Below, piece after piece: positions 1 through 10,057 of a stretch of DNA of 64,000 bases. Origin of the DNA: Paraburkholderia acidipaludis NBRC 101816 (lineage in GTDB: Bacteria; Pseudomonadota; Gammaproteobacteria; Burkholderiales; Burkholderiaceae). The stretch's first letter is position 1. Every line of letters starts with the position of its first letter. The stretch spans positions 372,001 to 436,000 of the forward strand of contig NZ_BAXZ01000003.1 in NCBI RefSeq assembly GCF_000684975.1, given 5' to 3'. Below the pieces are notes generated by a model. It searched no databases, was not told the origin of the DNA, and saw nothing but the letters and a program-made list of their open reading frames with translations. The position numbers and the translations under genes were made by a program.

Positions 1-737
1 GTCGAATCATCCACATTGCAACCGACCCTGGCGACCTCGTTCTCGACTCCTTTGCCGGTTCCGGCACAACAGGAGCCGTTGCGCACAAGATGGGGCGGCG
101 GTGGGTCATGGTGGAACTCGGAGAGCACTGCGGAACGCACATTGCTCCCCGTTTGAAAAAGGTCATCGACGGCACGGACGCCGGCGGCGTCACAGAGGCC
201 GTCGAATGGAAAGGCGGCGGCGGGTTCCGATACTACCGCCTGGCACCGTCGCTCCTTGAGAAAGACCCGTGGGGAAATTGGATTATCTCCAAGGAATTCG
301 ACCCTGCGAAGCTCTCGCAGGCCGTGTGTAAGCTGATGGGCTTTGTCTATCAGCCCGACGAGACGCACTACTGGATGCAGGGGCGATCTTCGGAGACTGA
401 CTTCATCTACGTCACCACCCAAGGCCTGACGCACGAACAGCTTTCAGCAATTTCCGAGATGGTCGGCGACGAGCGCACGTTGCTGGTGTGCTGCAAGGCG
501 TTCCGCGCCAATGCGGACGCCTTCCCAAATCTCACTATCAGGAAAATCCCCCAAGCCGTGCTTCGCAAGTGCGAATGGGGTCACGACGATTACAGCCTCA
601 ACGTGGCTAACCTGCCCGAAGCCCCGCGCGAGGTGCAGGGAGCCGACGACCCCGCCCAACCACCCACGACGCGCAAGAAGCGCAACGGCAATGGCACTTC
701 ACAGGATGACCTGTTCAGCCAGGAGGGCGGAAAGTGA
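1..737 (+). CDS. mod: Type III restriction-modification methyltransferase (Mod), C-terminal part
   Basis: This is the 3' end of a DNA N4/N6-methyltransferase gene; its start lies before the window. The reading frame is open from base 3 and begins with the AdoMet-binding motif LDSFAGSGTT (about bases 42-71), which in beta-class methylases lies near the C-terminus after the DPPY motif. The remainder is a charged tail ending in a Lys/Arg-rich stretch. The stop codon overlaps the GTG start of the restriction subunit by four bases, the normal mod-res coupling. Target specificity cannot be judged because the central recognition region is missing. An internal ATG at 90 is not a plausible start because it would cut the AdoMet motif off. 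Confidence 0.88.
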   Translation, partial: RIIHIATDPGDLVLDSFAGSGTTGAVAHKMGRRWVMVELGEHCGTHIAPRLKKVIDGTDAGGVTEAVEWKGGGGFRYYRLAPSLLEKDPWGNWIISKEFDPAKLSQAVCKLMGFVYQPDETHYWMQGRSSETDFIYVTTQGLTHEQLSAISEMVGDERTLLVCCKAFRANADAFPNLTIRKIPQAVLRKCEWGHDDYSLNVANLPEAPREVQGADDPAQPPTTRKKRNGNGTSQDDLFSQEGGK

Positions 738-3457
738 CCGACCGTACCGTCCGCACCATCAGCCAGCGGCTTTCGCTACGCAAGCCGCAGGTGGATTCGC
801 TGGAAATCCTCGCCGACGTTGCCAGCAGGATTGCGCTCGAAAAGGGTGGCGACCCCGCCGCCGCGCTCGCCGCCATCCGCGACCTCTATCCCTCCGTCAC
901 GGACTTTGAGCGCGAGTTTCCATCGCTCTGCTTCGCATTGGCGACAGGCGTGGGCAAGACCCGCCTGATGGGCGCGTTCATTTCCTATCTGTACCTCACG
1001 GGCAAGAGCCGCCATTTCTTCGTGCTCGCGCCGAACACGACCATCTACGAAAAGCTGATTGCGGATTTCTCGCTCGACAGCCCGAAGTACGTCTTCAAGG
1101 GCATTGCCGAATTCGCGGCGAACCTGCCGCTCATCATCACCGGCGACAACTATGAAAGCGGCGTCGGCGTGCGGTACGAGACCGGACGCTCGACCGACAT
1201 CTTCGGCTCCGACGTCCATATCAATATCTTCAACGTCGATAAAATCAACAAGGAAGAAAGCCCGCGCGGCAAGCCGAAGATGAAGCGGCTTCAAGAGACC
1301 ATCGGCGAGAGCTATTACGCTTACCTCTCCAAGCTCGACGACCTCGTCTTGCTGATGGACGAAGCGCACCGCTACCGAGCGAGCGCGGGTGCCGCCGCCA
1401 TCGACGGCCTCAAGCCCATTCTCGGCCTGGAACTGACGGCGACGCCGAAGACCGTGGGCGCGCGGCCCGTGCCGTTCAAGAACGTCATCTACAGCTACAC
1501 GCTCGGGCAGGCTATGGAGGACGGCTTCGTCAAGGAGCCCGCCGTCGCTACCCGCAAGGACTTCGACCCGAAATCCGTGGGCGACAAGGAGCTTGAGCGC
1601 ATCAAGCTCGAAGATGCCGTCCACAACCACGACCACGTCGCCGTGGAACTCGACCGCTATCACCGCACGACCGGAGCGCCCAAGGTGCATCCGTTCATCC
1701 TCGTCGTTGCGGCGGATACGACCGAAGCCAAGCGCTTGCGCGACTTCATCGAATCTGAGGACTTCTTCAAGGGCCGCTTCAAGGACAAGGTGGCGGAAGT
1801 ACATTCCGCCCTCCGCGGCGAAGAAAGCGAAGACGCGACCGCGCGTCTGGTGGCGCTCGAAAAGGACGCGCGCACGGACATCGTCATCCACGTCAACAAG
1901 CTCAAGGAAGGCTGGGACGTGACGAACCTCTATACCATCGTTCCGCTCCGCGCCTCCGCGTCCGAAATACTGACCGAGCAGACCTTGGGGCGCGGCCTTC
2001 GTCTGCCCTTCGGAAAGCGCGTGTCCAAGGGCGGCAACGAGGAGTTCGCCGCCGTTGACCGGCTCACCGTCATCGCCCACGAGCGTTTCGACGACATCAT
2101 CGCCAAGGCCCGCGAGCCCGGCTCCATCGTCATGAAGACTGTCGAAATCGGGGAAGGCGGGGATATTTCCGTAACGGGCGCGACCCTTGTGACAGCGCCC
2201 TCCGTTGTCGAAATGATTGTGACGGGTGTGCAACCGGAAATCCCCGGCTTTGCCAAGGAAGAGCGCGACGCCTTCGTATTCAAGTCGCCGACAGAGGCGA
2301 AGGCCGCCGAAGTCACGCTCGAAGTCATCAAACGCTACGAGCGCAAGCTCGGAAGCGCCGAGGCGTTGCGCGGCGCGGAAGTGCAGAAGCAGATTGCCGA
2401 CGAAGTGCGCGAGCTGGTGCGGCCCGTTCAGGGCACGCTCGAAGGCATCATCGAAGCGCCGCGCATCGACCAAATCGTGCAGACCGTCGCCGTCACGGTT
2501 GCCGACCGCACCATTTCCATCCCGCAAATCGTCGTCCTACCCAAGAAGCAGGTGACGTTCACCTTCGAGGACTTCGACCTCGACAACCTCGCGTCCGTCA
2601 ATCTGCGCCCGATTGAGGACGGCATCATCATCGAAGACCTGCGCACCCAGGCGCGGGTCTATCTCGCCCGCGCCATCGACGATCCGCGCGAGGGCCGCGC
2701 GGAAGACTATCTCTTGCGCTACCTCATCGAGCGCAACGAGATTGACTACGACGCCCATGCTGGCTTGCTCTACAAGCTGGCGGGGCAAGTCGTCGCGCGC
2801 GTGAAGTCCTATCTCGCCAACGACGCCGAGGTGGAAAACGTCCTGCTCCGGCACGGACGCCACCTTGCGGATTTCATTTTCGCGCAGATGATGAACCACT
2901 ACCGCGAGACGCTGCTTGGCGAGGACGACTACGAAGTCACCGTCACGCGGGGCTTCATGCTTCTCCAAGCCCAGCCGATGAACGTGCCCGCCGGACAGCG
3001 CGTCCGCGACTTCAAGCAGGCCGTAGCACCGCTCTCCGACACCCGCAAGCACGTCTTCGGCGGCTTCTCGAAGTGTTGTTACACGCTTCAAAAGTTCGAT
3101 ACCGACCCCGAACGCCGCCTCGCCGTTGTCGTCGAAGCCGACCCGAGCACGGAGAAGTGGATAAAGCCGGGGCGCAACCAGTTCCGCATCGACTATCGCT
3201 CGGGCGAAGCCTACGAGCCGGACTTCGTCGTCGAGACCAAGACGAACATGCTCATCTGCGAAGTGAAGGCGCAGAACGAACTCGACGACGCGACCGTCAA
3301 GGCCAAAGCCGCCGCCGCGACCAAGTGGTGCAAGACCGCGACGGAACACGCGCCTGGCGGCGGCACGAAGCCGTGGGTCTACCTCCTCATTCCCGACGAT
3401 CAGATACGCGCCAATTCTACGCTCGACGGACTGGTGGCCAAGTACGCTACTTCATGA
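734..3457 (+). CDS. res: Type III restriction endonuclease subunit Res
   Basis: The 907-residue protein starts with GTG overlapping the mod stop. It has an SF2 helicase/translocase core with Walker A ATGVGKT (residues 70-76) and Walker B DEAH (209-212). A C-terminal PD-(D/E)xK nuclease has Asp830, Glu843 and Lys845 in the pattern PDFVVE...CEVK. Length and domain order match Res subunits of type III systems, which cut DNA after ATP-dependent translocation or sliding between two unmethylated sites in complex with Mod. It lies in one operon with mod and two further ATPase genes. Nothing suggests inactivation: both helicase motifs and the nuclease triad are intact. Confidence 0.93.
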   Translation: MTDRTVRTISQRLSLRKPQVDSLEILADVASRIALEKGGDPAAALAAIRDLYPSVTDFEREFPSLCFALATGVGKTRLMGAFISYLYLTGKSRHFFVLAPNTTIYEKLIADFSLDSPKYVFKGIAEFAANLPLIITGDNYESGVGVRYETGRSTDIFGSDVHINIFNVDKINKEESPRGKPKMKRLQETIGESYYAYLSKLDDLVLLMDEAHRYRASAGAAAIDGLKPILGLELTATPKTVGARPVPFKNVIYSYTLGQAMEDGFVKEPAVATRKDFDPKSVGDKELERIKLEDAVHNHDHVAVELDRYHRTTGAPKVHPFILVVAADTTEAKRLRDFIESEDFFKGRFKDKVAEVHSALRGEESEDATARLVALEKDARTDIVIHVNKLKEGWDVTNLYTIVPLRASASEILTEQTLGRGLRLPFGKRVSKGGNEEFAAVDRLTVIAHERFDDIIAKAREPGSIVMKTVEIGEGGDISVTGATLVTAPSVVEMIVTGVQPEIPGFAKEERDAFVFKSPTEAKAAEVTLEVIKRYERKLGSAEALRGAEVQKQIADEVRELVRPVQGTLEGIIEAPRIDQIVQTVAVTVADRTISIPQIVVLPKKQVTFTFEDFDLDNLASVNLRPIEDGIIIEDLRTQARVYLARAIDDPREGRAEDYLLRYLIERNEIDYDAHAGLLYKLAGQVVARVKSYLANDAEVENVLLRHGRHLADFIFAQMMNHYRETLLGEDDYEVTVTRGFMLLQAQPMNVPAGQRVRDFKQAVAPLSDTRKHVFGGFSKCCYTLQKFDTDPERRLAVVVEADPSTEKWIKPGRNQFRIDYRSGEAYEPDFVVETKTNMLICEVKAQNELDDATVKAKAAAATKWCKTATEHAPGGGTKPWVYLLIPDDQIRANSTLDGLVAKYATS

Positions 3458-3469
3458 GGGAGGCCCACG

Positions 3470-6400
3470 ATGACGGGTGGACAAAAGCACAGCGCAGACT
3501 TCCAGCGACTGATTGAGCGCCGCCGTAAGTTCATCGACGGCCTCGACGCCAATCGCGGGGAAATCAATCTCGATATCTTCGAGGACTTCTATCCCGACCG
3601 CGCGCACTTCGTCTACGAGCTTCTGCAAAACGCCGAGGACGCAGGCGCTACGGAAGTGTCCTTCAGGCTCACGCCCGACCGCCTCGTCTGCGAGCATGAC
3701 GGGCGCGTGTTCACGCTTGAGGACGTGAAGTCGATTACCGGCCTCCACGACAGCACGAAGGCGCAAGCCCAGGACAAAATCGGCAAGTTCGGCGTCGGCT
3801 TCAAGTCCGTCTTCGTCTATACGGCAGCCCCGTCGATTTACTCCGGCGACTTCGCCTTCCGCATCGTCCAGTTGATTCTTCCCGAGCCGATTGCTCCCGC
3901 TGCGTCGCTTGCTCAACGGACGCGGTTCGAGTTTCCCTTCGACAATCCCAAGAAGCCGAAGGCTGACGCCCATGCGGAAATCGCCGCCGGTTTGAAGGAA
4001 CTGGACGAGAAGACTCTTCTCTTCCTGTCCAGCCTCCAATCGGTCAAGTGGCGCATCGGCGCGGAGACGACGGGCGCGGTACGCCGTTGCAAGCATTCGG
4101 ACTTTCACTTTGAAGTCCTGAAAGAGCTTGGCGGCAAGACCGCCGCCAGTTCGCACTTCCTCAAGTTCGACGAGGCCGTTCACGGCCTTGAGAATCAGCG
4201 CGTCGCCGTCGCCTTTCCCTTGGACTTCCTTCCTGGCGTTCCGCGCTTCCAACAGGGAAGGCCGCTTGCCGGACAGGTGAAGATTATTCCCGCCGAGCCG
4301 GGGAGCGTCGCCGTGTTCTTTCCGGCGGTGAAGGAATCATCCGGCTTGCGCTTTCATCTGCATGGGCCTTTTGTGCCCGAGTTGAGCCGTGCCAGTATCA
4401 AGGAGACGAAAGCCAACCTTCCGCTCTTCGAGCAACTTGCCGCGCTTGCCGGTCAATCCCTGCACCGTATCAAGGAGCTTGGCCTCCTGACGCCGGACTT
4501 CCTTTCGGTGCTCCCGAATCCGCAAGACCAGATTCCGCCGCGCTATCAGGGCATCCGCGCCGCCATCGTGGACGAAATGAAGGCGCATCCGCTGACACCG
4601 ACCCACGCGCGCGGACACGCGCCCGCGAACCGTCTCATTCAGGCAAGAGCTTCCCTCAAGTCCTTGCTCTCGGAAGAGGACGTCGAATTTCTTGTGGACT
4701 ACGACGACGATCCGCCGCTTTGGGCGGTCGGCGCGACGCAGAGAAACAGCCGCATCGACAATTTCCTCTCGGGGCTGGGCATCCGCGAGTGGGGCCTCGA
4801 AGAATTCGTTGAAGCCCTTTGCGACAAGGCGAACGAAGATGCCTTCTTCCGTACCGAGCCGGACGAGGAGTTCCTATCGTGGTTGCAGGGAAAGCCGTCT
4901 CTCTGGATGCAGGAGTTTTACGCCTTGCTTCACGCCGAGGCGAAAGACGAAGCCCATAGGCTCAAGTCTCTTCGCATCGTGCGTCTTGCGGACGGCACTC
5001 TTAGCAAGGGCGACCGTGCCTTTTTCTCCGGCGACGGCACCGGCAAGGGTGTCGCGGTTGCCGACAAGGCCGTCTACACGTCGGGCACCAGCAAGAACCA
5101 GCAGGAGAACGCAAAGAATCTTCTGACGCTCATCGGCGTCCGTGAAATCGGCGAGGCCGAGGAAGTCGAAATCATCCTCAAGGCCCGTTATACCGAGGAA
5201 GCAGAACTGCCGGACGATGCCACCTACGCGGAAGACCTCAAGCGCTTCGTGGCGCTTGTCGAGAAGCAACCTGATAAGGCAAAGCTGTTCGGCGCGTTCT
5301 ACATCTTCCAAGGCGAGGACGAGAAGTGGTATCGGCCCGAGGGCATCTACCTCGACCAGCCGTATGCGGATACCAACCTGTCCTCGTACTATGGGGCGCT
5401 TTCGCCGGAGGCGCGACTGGAAGCCCTCCACGGTAGCTACCGCAACTGCGGTGTGGAAGTGGAGCGGCTTGGGAAATTCGCGCGCGCCGCAGGCGCAAGG
5501 GTCGGCTTGCGGATGAGCGAGACCACCTGCGAGAAGAATCCCGAATGGAATTACCTCTTGATGGTCGGCGGAAGCCGCGCCTCGACGTATATCAATCGGG
5601 ATTACTACATTCCGTACCTCGTCGAATTGTTGAAGACGCCATCGCTCGGGCTTTCGCGTCTCGTGTGGCGGACGCTGACGAACTTCCCGTCCTATCCCAA
5701 CTATCTGCAAGCGACCTTTCAGATGAACAGGTCGAACGGTGCCCGCACCGCCGCCTCTCGTATCGTCCATGCGCTTAGCGCGGCAAGCTGGATTCCGCAG
5801 GGCGACGGCGTCTTTGTTCGCCCAGCCGACGCTTCGCGCGAGTTGCTTCCGAAGGGGTTCCCCTTCGATTCCGGCTATGCGTGGCTCAAGGCCGTTCAGT
5901 TCGGCGAAACGGCGATACGCGCGTCGGCCCAGGCGCTTCAAAAGGAAGCCGCCGCAAAGAGCCTCGGATTCAGCGACGCCGCCGCCGCCGAACGCGCCAA
6001 GCGCTTCAATGAATTGCCCGAGGCCGAGCAGGAGAGGATTCTTGCCGCGCTCGACGCCAGCAATAAGGCTCCCATCCCCGACCGCCCGCTCGCCAATCCC
6101 GAGCGGCGCTCGAAGAACGTGCGCGAACAGGCATTGAAGGCTCCCGACAAGGAATCCGAAGTCCGCGAGCGATCGGTTTCCATCGGCAGGGAGGAAGTCA
6201 AGGAACAGGCCGACACGTATCTGCGCGAACATTACCGCAATGCCGACGGCGAAATGACCTGCCAGATATGCAAAGGGCCTTTGCCTTTCAAGCTCGACGA
6301 CGGGCGCGAATACTTCGAGGTCGTGGAATTCCTGTCGGAGCTACGCAAACGTCACCCGCAGAACTATCTGGCGCTTTGCCCGAACCATTCCGCCATGTAT

Positions 6401-6613
6401 CGGTTCGTGAACGGCTCGAAGGAGACGACGCGAGACGAATTTCAGGCCATCGAGGGGAACGAGTTGCCCGTGGTTCTGGCAGAGAAGGACGTGACTGTGT
6501 ATTTCAGCAAGACGCACGTCGTAGACCTCAAGGCCGTGCTGGAAGCGGAAGAAAGTCTTCCGCCCGCACCCGAAGGCGCCGTAAACGGCGCGTTGGCACA
6601 GGGCGTCCGATAG
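3470..6613 (+). CDS. Sacsin-like GHKL ATPase with degenerate HNH-like C-terminal domain
   Basis: This large protein (1047 residues) begins with a GHKL/HSP90-type ATPase fold. The N box has Glu50, Asn54 and Asp57 (ELLQNAEDAGA). The G1 box is reduced to HDG (76-78), and the G2 box is GKFGVGFKSVF (105-115). This is the sacsin N-terminal ATPase-like family. Near the C-terminus a CxxC (CQIC) and a CPNH form what looks like the zinc-binding skeleton of an HNH/treble-clef domain, but the usual catalytic His pair is replaced by Val-Glu. The start follows a GAGGGAGG ribosome site overlapping the res stop. Operon position with a type III system suggests a defence accessory. No experimental function for this exact arrangement is known to me. 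Confidence 0.75.
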   Translation: MTGGQKHSADFQRLIERRRKFIDGLDANRGEINLDIFEDFYPDRAHFVYELLQNAEDAGATEVSFRLTPDRLVCEHDGRVFTLEDVKSITGLHDSTKAQAQDKIGKFGVGFKSVFVYTAAPSIYSGDFAFRIVQLILPEPIAPAASLAQRTRFEFPFDNPKKPKADAHAEIAAGLKELDEKTLLFLSSLQSVKWRIGAETTGAVRRCKHSDFHFEVLKELGGKTAASSHFLKFDEAVHGLENQRVAVAFPLDFLPGVPRFQQGRPLAGQVKIIPAEPGSVAVFFPAVKESSGLRFHLHGPFVPELSRASIKETKANLPLFEQLAALAGQSLHRIKELGLLTPDFLSVLPNPQDQIPPRYQGIRAAIVDEMKAHPLTPTHARGHAPANRLIQARASLKSLLSEEDVEFLVDYDDDPPLWAVGATQRNSRIDNFLSGLGIREWGLEEFVEALCDKANEDAFFRTEPDEEFLSWLQGKPSLWMQEFYALLHAEAKDEAHRLKSLRIVRLADGTLSKGDRAFFSGDGTGKGVAVADKAVYTSGTSKNQQENAKNLLTLIGVREIGEAEEVEIILKARYTEEAELPDDATYAEDLKRFVALVEKQPDKAKLFGAFYIFQGEDEKWYRPEGIYLDQPYADTNLSSYYGALSPEARLEALHGSYRNCGVEVERLGKFARAAGARVGLRMSETTCEKNPEWNYLLMVGGSRASTYINRDYYIPYLVELLKTPSLGLSRLVWRTLTNFPSYPNYLQATFQMNRSNGARTAASRIVHALSAASWIPQGDGVFVRPADASRELLPKGFPFDSGYAWLKAVQFGETAIRASAQALQKEAAAKSLGFSDAAAAERAKRFNELPEAEQERILAALDASNKAPIPDRPLANPERRSKNVREQALKAPDKESEVRERSVSIGREEVKEQADTYLREHYRNADGEMTCQICKGPLPFKLDDGREYFEVVEFLSELRKRHPQNYLALCPNHSAMYRFVNGSKETTRDEFQAIEGNELPVVLAEKDVTVYFSKTHVVDLKAVLEAEESLPPAPEGAVNGALAQGVR

Positions 6614-6647
6614 CGGACGGCAAGACTCCGGGAGCTACAGAAGAACA

Positions 6648-9254
6648 ATGGCAAACGTCCTTCAAGAGATTCAAACATGGTCGGCAGACCGTCCGACATG
6701 GCAACGCGACGCGCTCCGCCGTCTTGTCATGAACGGCGATCTGGGCGCAGAGGACATCGACGCCCTGACGGCGATTTGCAGGGGCGAACATGGGTTGACG
6801 GAGAAGGTTGCGGCGCAACCGCTTGCCAAGGAACACGTGCCGGAGCGCGGTGGAGCGGCGCAGGCGGTTTCGCTGGACTCCATCTTCCATCACAAGGGCG
6901 TCAACGCCCTTGCCGAGAACCAGACCCTCAAGTTCGCTTCCGGCCTCACCATCGTCTACGGCGATAATGGTGCGGGAAAGACCGGATACATTCGCATCCT
7001 CAAGCAAGCCTGCCGCGCGCGCGGGCAGGAGACGATTCTCGGCAACGTCGTGATAACCGGCGCGGCTCCGCCCAAACCGACTGTCGCCATAAAATATAAG
7101 GTCGGAACCGATGCCACCGCCCGCGAGTGGACAGGCGGCGACGTGGATGAGTTCGTCTCCCGCGTCAGCATCTTCGACACGCAATGCGCCGCCGTTTATT
7201 TGAATGAACGGACGGACGTGGCCTTTCTGCCCTTCGGCCTCGACCTTTTCGACAAGCTCGTCCGCGCCTGCAAGGCCGTTCGCGCAAAACTGGAAACCGA
7301 GCAACGCGCGTTGAACACCAATGCCCTCGCGGGCGTCATCGCGCAGATTCCGCAGGGAACGGCGGCGGCGAAGCTGGTGAACGGCATCACCCTGTTTACC
7401 AAGCCGGAGGACGTGCAGACCATTGCGCGCCTCAAGCCTGAGGAACAGGAGCGGCTTGCCTTTTTGGAAAAGGCCCTCCAAGACCTGCAAGCCAACGACC
7501 CGCAGAAGCTCGTCGCGCAACTGACCCTCCGCGCGAACCGCGTCCGCGCGCTTGCCGACCATCTGCGCGGGGTGGAAACGGCGCTGGCGGACGCGGAAGT
7601 GACCGCCGTGTTCGACACGCGGAAGGAAGGACGCCGCAAAAGCGAGGAGGCGAAGCGGTTGCGTGAAGCGACGTTTCCGCAAGGTTTGCTTGCCGGAACC
7701 GGCGGCGAGCAGTGGAAGGTCATGTGGGAAGCGGCGCGGCTGTTCTCGGAGCAACAGGCGTATCAGGGCCAAGGCTTTCCCGTCACGGAGGGTGGCGCGA
7801 AATGCGTCCTTTGCCAGCAAGACCTCGACCATGCCGCCGCCCACCGGCTCAAGCACTTCGAGGAATTCGTTGTCTCGACGACGGAGAAGGAGCTTCGGCA
7901 GATACGCGACGAATTCGCGCGCAGGCGCAACGCCTTTGCCAATCTCAGGACGTCCACGGATGCGGTCGAAGAAACCCTTAAGGAACTGCACCTGGAGCAT
8001 GAGGCCAAGGCCGGAGCCATCAGCGCCGCCATATCCCAGAGCGAGAAGCGCCGCGCCGCTATCGTTGCGGCGCTCGCCGAGAACAAAGACCTCGGCGAAG
8101 ACTTTCAAGCGCTCGCGGCATCTTCGATCCAAGCGAAATCCATCGGCGATGAAATCGACGCCCGCCTCAAGTCGCTGCGCGAGGCCGGAGCCGCCGACGC
8201 CAAGAAAAAGATGACCGACGAGGCGCAGGAATTGCGCGCGCGGGTCTTGCTCGGCAAGCACGAGAAGACGCTTCTTGATGAAATTGAGAACAAGAAGAAA
8301 ATCGCCGCCTACGCCCAATGCCTCGACGAGACCAAGCCGAACGCCATCACGCAGAAAAGCTCCGCCGTGACGAAGGCGGTCGTGTCAGAAAGCCTCAAGA
8401 AAAGCTTCAAGGATGAGTTGAAGGCATTGGAATTCAACCACGTCGAAGTCGAGCTAAAAGAGCAAGGCGGCGTGGAAGGCGTCTTTTATCACAAGCTCGT
8501 CCTCACCAGAAACCCGACCATCGACGTTCCCAAGGTCGTGAGCGAGGGGGAACAGCGGTGCATTTCCATAGCGGCTTTCTTCGCCGAACTTAGCACCGCC
8601 GACGACCCCTCCGGCATCGTGTTCGACGACCCCGTGTCCTCGCTCGACTTCCAGTGGCGGAGCGCCGTCGCGCGGCGGCTGGTGGAGGAATCAAAGCGGA
8701 GACAGGTCATCGTCTTTACGCACGATGTCGTCTTCCTGCTGGCACTCAAGCAATTTGCCGAGCAGACGGACGTTCAGCCTCTCGACCAGCACGTCCGCAG
8801 ACAGGTCAACGGCGCAGGCGTGTGCCGCGAGGAATTGCCTTGGCTTGCGATGCGCGTGAAGGACAAGATTGGGTTTCTCAAGAACGCGTGGCAAGCCGTA
8901 GACAAGAAGCACCGCGACGGCGAACAGGACGCCTACGAACGGGAGGCCAAGGAGCTCTACGGCCTCCTGCGTGAGGCGTGGGAGCGCGCGGTAGAGGAGG
9001 TTCTGTTGGGCGGCATCGTCGAGCGGTTCAGACCCAGCGTCGAAACCCAACGGCTTGCCCCTCTCTCCGACATCACCGACGAGGACTGCAAGACCGTCAA
9101 GGAAGGGATGACCAAGTCCTCGGCATGGCTGACTGGACACGACCACGCGGCGGCGGCGCGGGCACCCGTGCCTGCACCCGACGAGTTGAAGAAGGACATC
9201 GAGGCGTTGGAGACGTGGGTGAAGGGCATCAACGTCCGCCGGAGCAAGAAGTAG
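6648..9254 (+). CDS. RloC/PrrC-like AAA_13 ATPase with zinc-hook coiled coil
   Basis: This 868-residue SMC/Rad50-like protein has Walker A GDNGAGKT (105-112), a long helical middle with a CxxC zinc hook (CVLC, 386-389), an ABC-type signature near VSEGEQ, and Walker B FDDPVSSLD (from 659). The AAA_13 family includes the anticodon nucleases PrrC and RloC; a Rad50-like zinc hook is characteristic of RloC. A C-terminal helix rich in Arg and Glu (WERAVEE) followed by HDH could be the nuclease part, but the catalytic triad cannot be fixed by eye. Linkage to a restriction-modification operon is typical of rlo genes. Alternative: a DNA-repair or generic defence ATPase without RNase activity. Confidence 0.75.
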   Translation: MANVLQEIQTWSADRPTWQRDALRRLVMNGDLGAEDIDALTAICRGEHGLTEKVAAQPLAKEHVPERGGAAQAVSLDSIFHHKGVNALAENQTLKFASGLTIVYGDNGAGKTGYIRILKQACRARGQETILGNVVITGAAPPKPTVAIKYKVGTDATAREWTGGDVDEFVSRVSIFDTQCAAVYLNERTDVAFLPFGLDLFDKLVRACKAVRAKLETEQRALNTNALAGVIAQIPQGTAAAKLVNGITLFTKPEDVQTIARLKPEEQERLAFLEKALQDLQANDPQKLVAQLTLRANRVRALADHLRGVETALADAEVTAVFDTRKEGRRKSEEAKRLREATFPQGLLAGTGGEQWKVMWEAARLFSEQQAYQGQGFPVTEGGAKCVLCQQDLDHAAAHRLKHFEEFVVSTTEKELRQIRDEFARRRNAFANLRTSTDAVEETLKELHLEHEAKAGAISAAISQSEKRRAAIVAALAENKDLGEDFQALAASSIQAKSIGDEIDARLKSLREAGAADAKKKMTDEAQELRARVLLGKHEKTLLDEIENKKKIAAYAQCLDETKPNAITQKSSAVTKAVVSESLKKSFKDELKALEFNHVEVELKEQGGVEGVFYHKLVLTRNPTIDVPKVVSEGEQRCISIAAFFAELSTADDPSGIVFDDPVSSLDFQWRSAVARRLVEESKRRQVIVFTHDVVFLLALKQFAEQTDVQPLDQHVRRQVNGAGVCREELPWLAMRVKDKIGFLKNAWQAVDKKHRDGEQDAYEREAKELYGLLREAWERAVEEVLLGGIVERFRPSVETQRLAPLSDITDEDCKTVKEGMTKSSAWLTGHDHAAAARAPVPAPDELKKDIEALETWVKGINVRRSKK

Positions 9255-9668
9255 CCGCCCAGAATCGGCGATGAACCTCGCGCTCTCCTAGGAAGGCCGC
9301 CCTGTGGCTCCTAAGGCGTTCCTCGAAGATGACTCCCTACGCTTCGACCCCGTCGCATCGGCAGTGCGTCCCGGCGTTCCGCCGTCGGGCTCGCGGGCTA
9401 CGCCCCGCGCCTCGGGCCGAATCGCGGCCATCCGGCTTTGATCCCTGACGCCTTCGGCCCTGGCGGGCCTGCGCGCTCCGCTTGCTGAGGAGCAGGGTAG
9501 TGGGGCGGTCTTGCTGTTCCCTTCACCGTATCACGGCGTTCTCGCCGTCAAGGGCTGCGCGCGCCATGCGCGCTGGCGTCCTGGCGGCCGGCTTTGCCCC
9601 CTGACTGCTGCGCTACGCCGTGCTGGCGACGGTTCCGGGCAATTCCGCCCGTGCAACCGGAGATCGCC
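9255..9668 (+). other. Non-coding leader upstream of DUF2958 gene
   Basis: No credible gene is seen in these 414 bases. The region is very GC-rich and separates the defence cargo from the ICE maintenance block. It contains a 22-base word (9464-9485) that recurs with one mismatch at 10222-10243 in the leader of the DUF932 gene. It may carry promoter and regulatory sequence for the downstream gene. Confidence 0.5.
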
Positions 9669-10016
9669 ATGAGCGCACTCATCACCGATGAACACCGCTT
9701 CCTGCTGCTGGCCAACGGCCGCGAATCACTTCAGAACCCGGACTTCGATCCGGCACCCGTGGTCAAGCTGTTCACGCCGGACGCCGGCGCGACCTGGCTG
9801 CTGACCGAGATCGACCCGGACGATCATGACCACGCCTTTGGTCTGTGCGACTTGGGCATGGGGATGCCCGAACTCGGCTGGATCAGCTTGCAGGAGTTGG
9901 CGACCGTCCGGGGAAAGCTCGGTCTGCCGATCGAGCGCGATTTGCACTTTCGCGCAGAGAAGCGCCTGAGCGCCTACGCGCGCGAAGCATGGTACGCCGG
10001 GCGGATCGTCGTGTGA
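9669..10016 (+). CDS. DUF2958 domain-containing protein (first copy)
   Basis: This small acidic protein of 115 residues matches the DUF2958 family, a conserved component of Tn4371-like ICEs and related plasmids. Its features are a PVVKLFTPDAGATWLL block, an FGLCDLGMGMPELG block and the ending AYAREAWYAGRIVV. The function is not known. The ATG at 9669 is chosen because it begins the conserved MS-LIT-EHR N-terminus; an upstream in-frame start would add a non-conserved Cys/Arg-rich extension. A strong terminator follows directly. A second, diverged copy is present at 17232. Confidence 0.85.
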   Translation: MSALITDEHRFLLLANGRESLQNPDFDPAPVVKLFTPDAGATWLLTEIDPDDHDHAFGLCDLGMGMPELGWISLQELATVRGKLGLPIERDLHFRAEKRLSAYAREAWYAGRIVV

Positions 10017-10023
10017 CCTCGCA

Positions 10024-10057
10024 AGCGCGTCGTCCTTCGGGGCGACGCGCTTTTTTT
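10024..10057 (+). terminator. Rho-independent terminator after DUF2958 gene
   Basis: A 12-base-pair stem (10024-10035 with 10040-10051, one G-U pair) closes a TTCG tetraloop and is followed by seven T residues. It is placed eight bases after the DUF2958 stop codon, so the gene is probably transcribed on its own. Confidence 0.88.

Noticed and set aside
776..2527. Long open frame on the minus strand opposite res (583 codons)
   Set aside because: It mirrors the codon pattern of res, has no domain, and the plus strand carries clear helicase and nuclease motifs.
6528..8318. Long minus-strand open frame opposite the AAA_13 gene
   Set aside because: A high-GC shadow frame; the plus strand has Walker motifs and a zinc hook.
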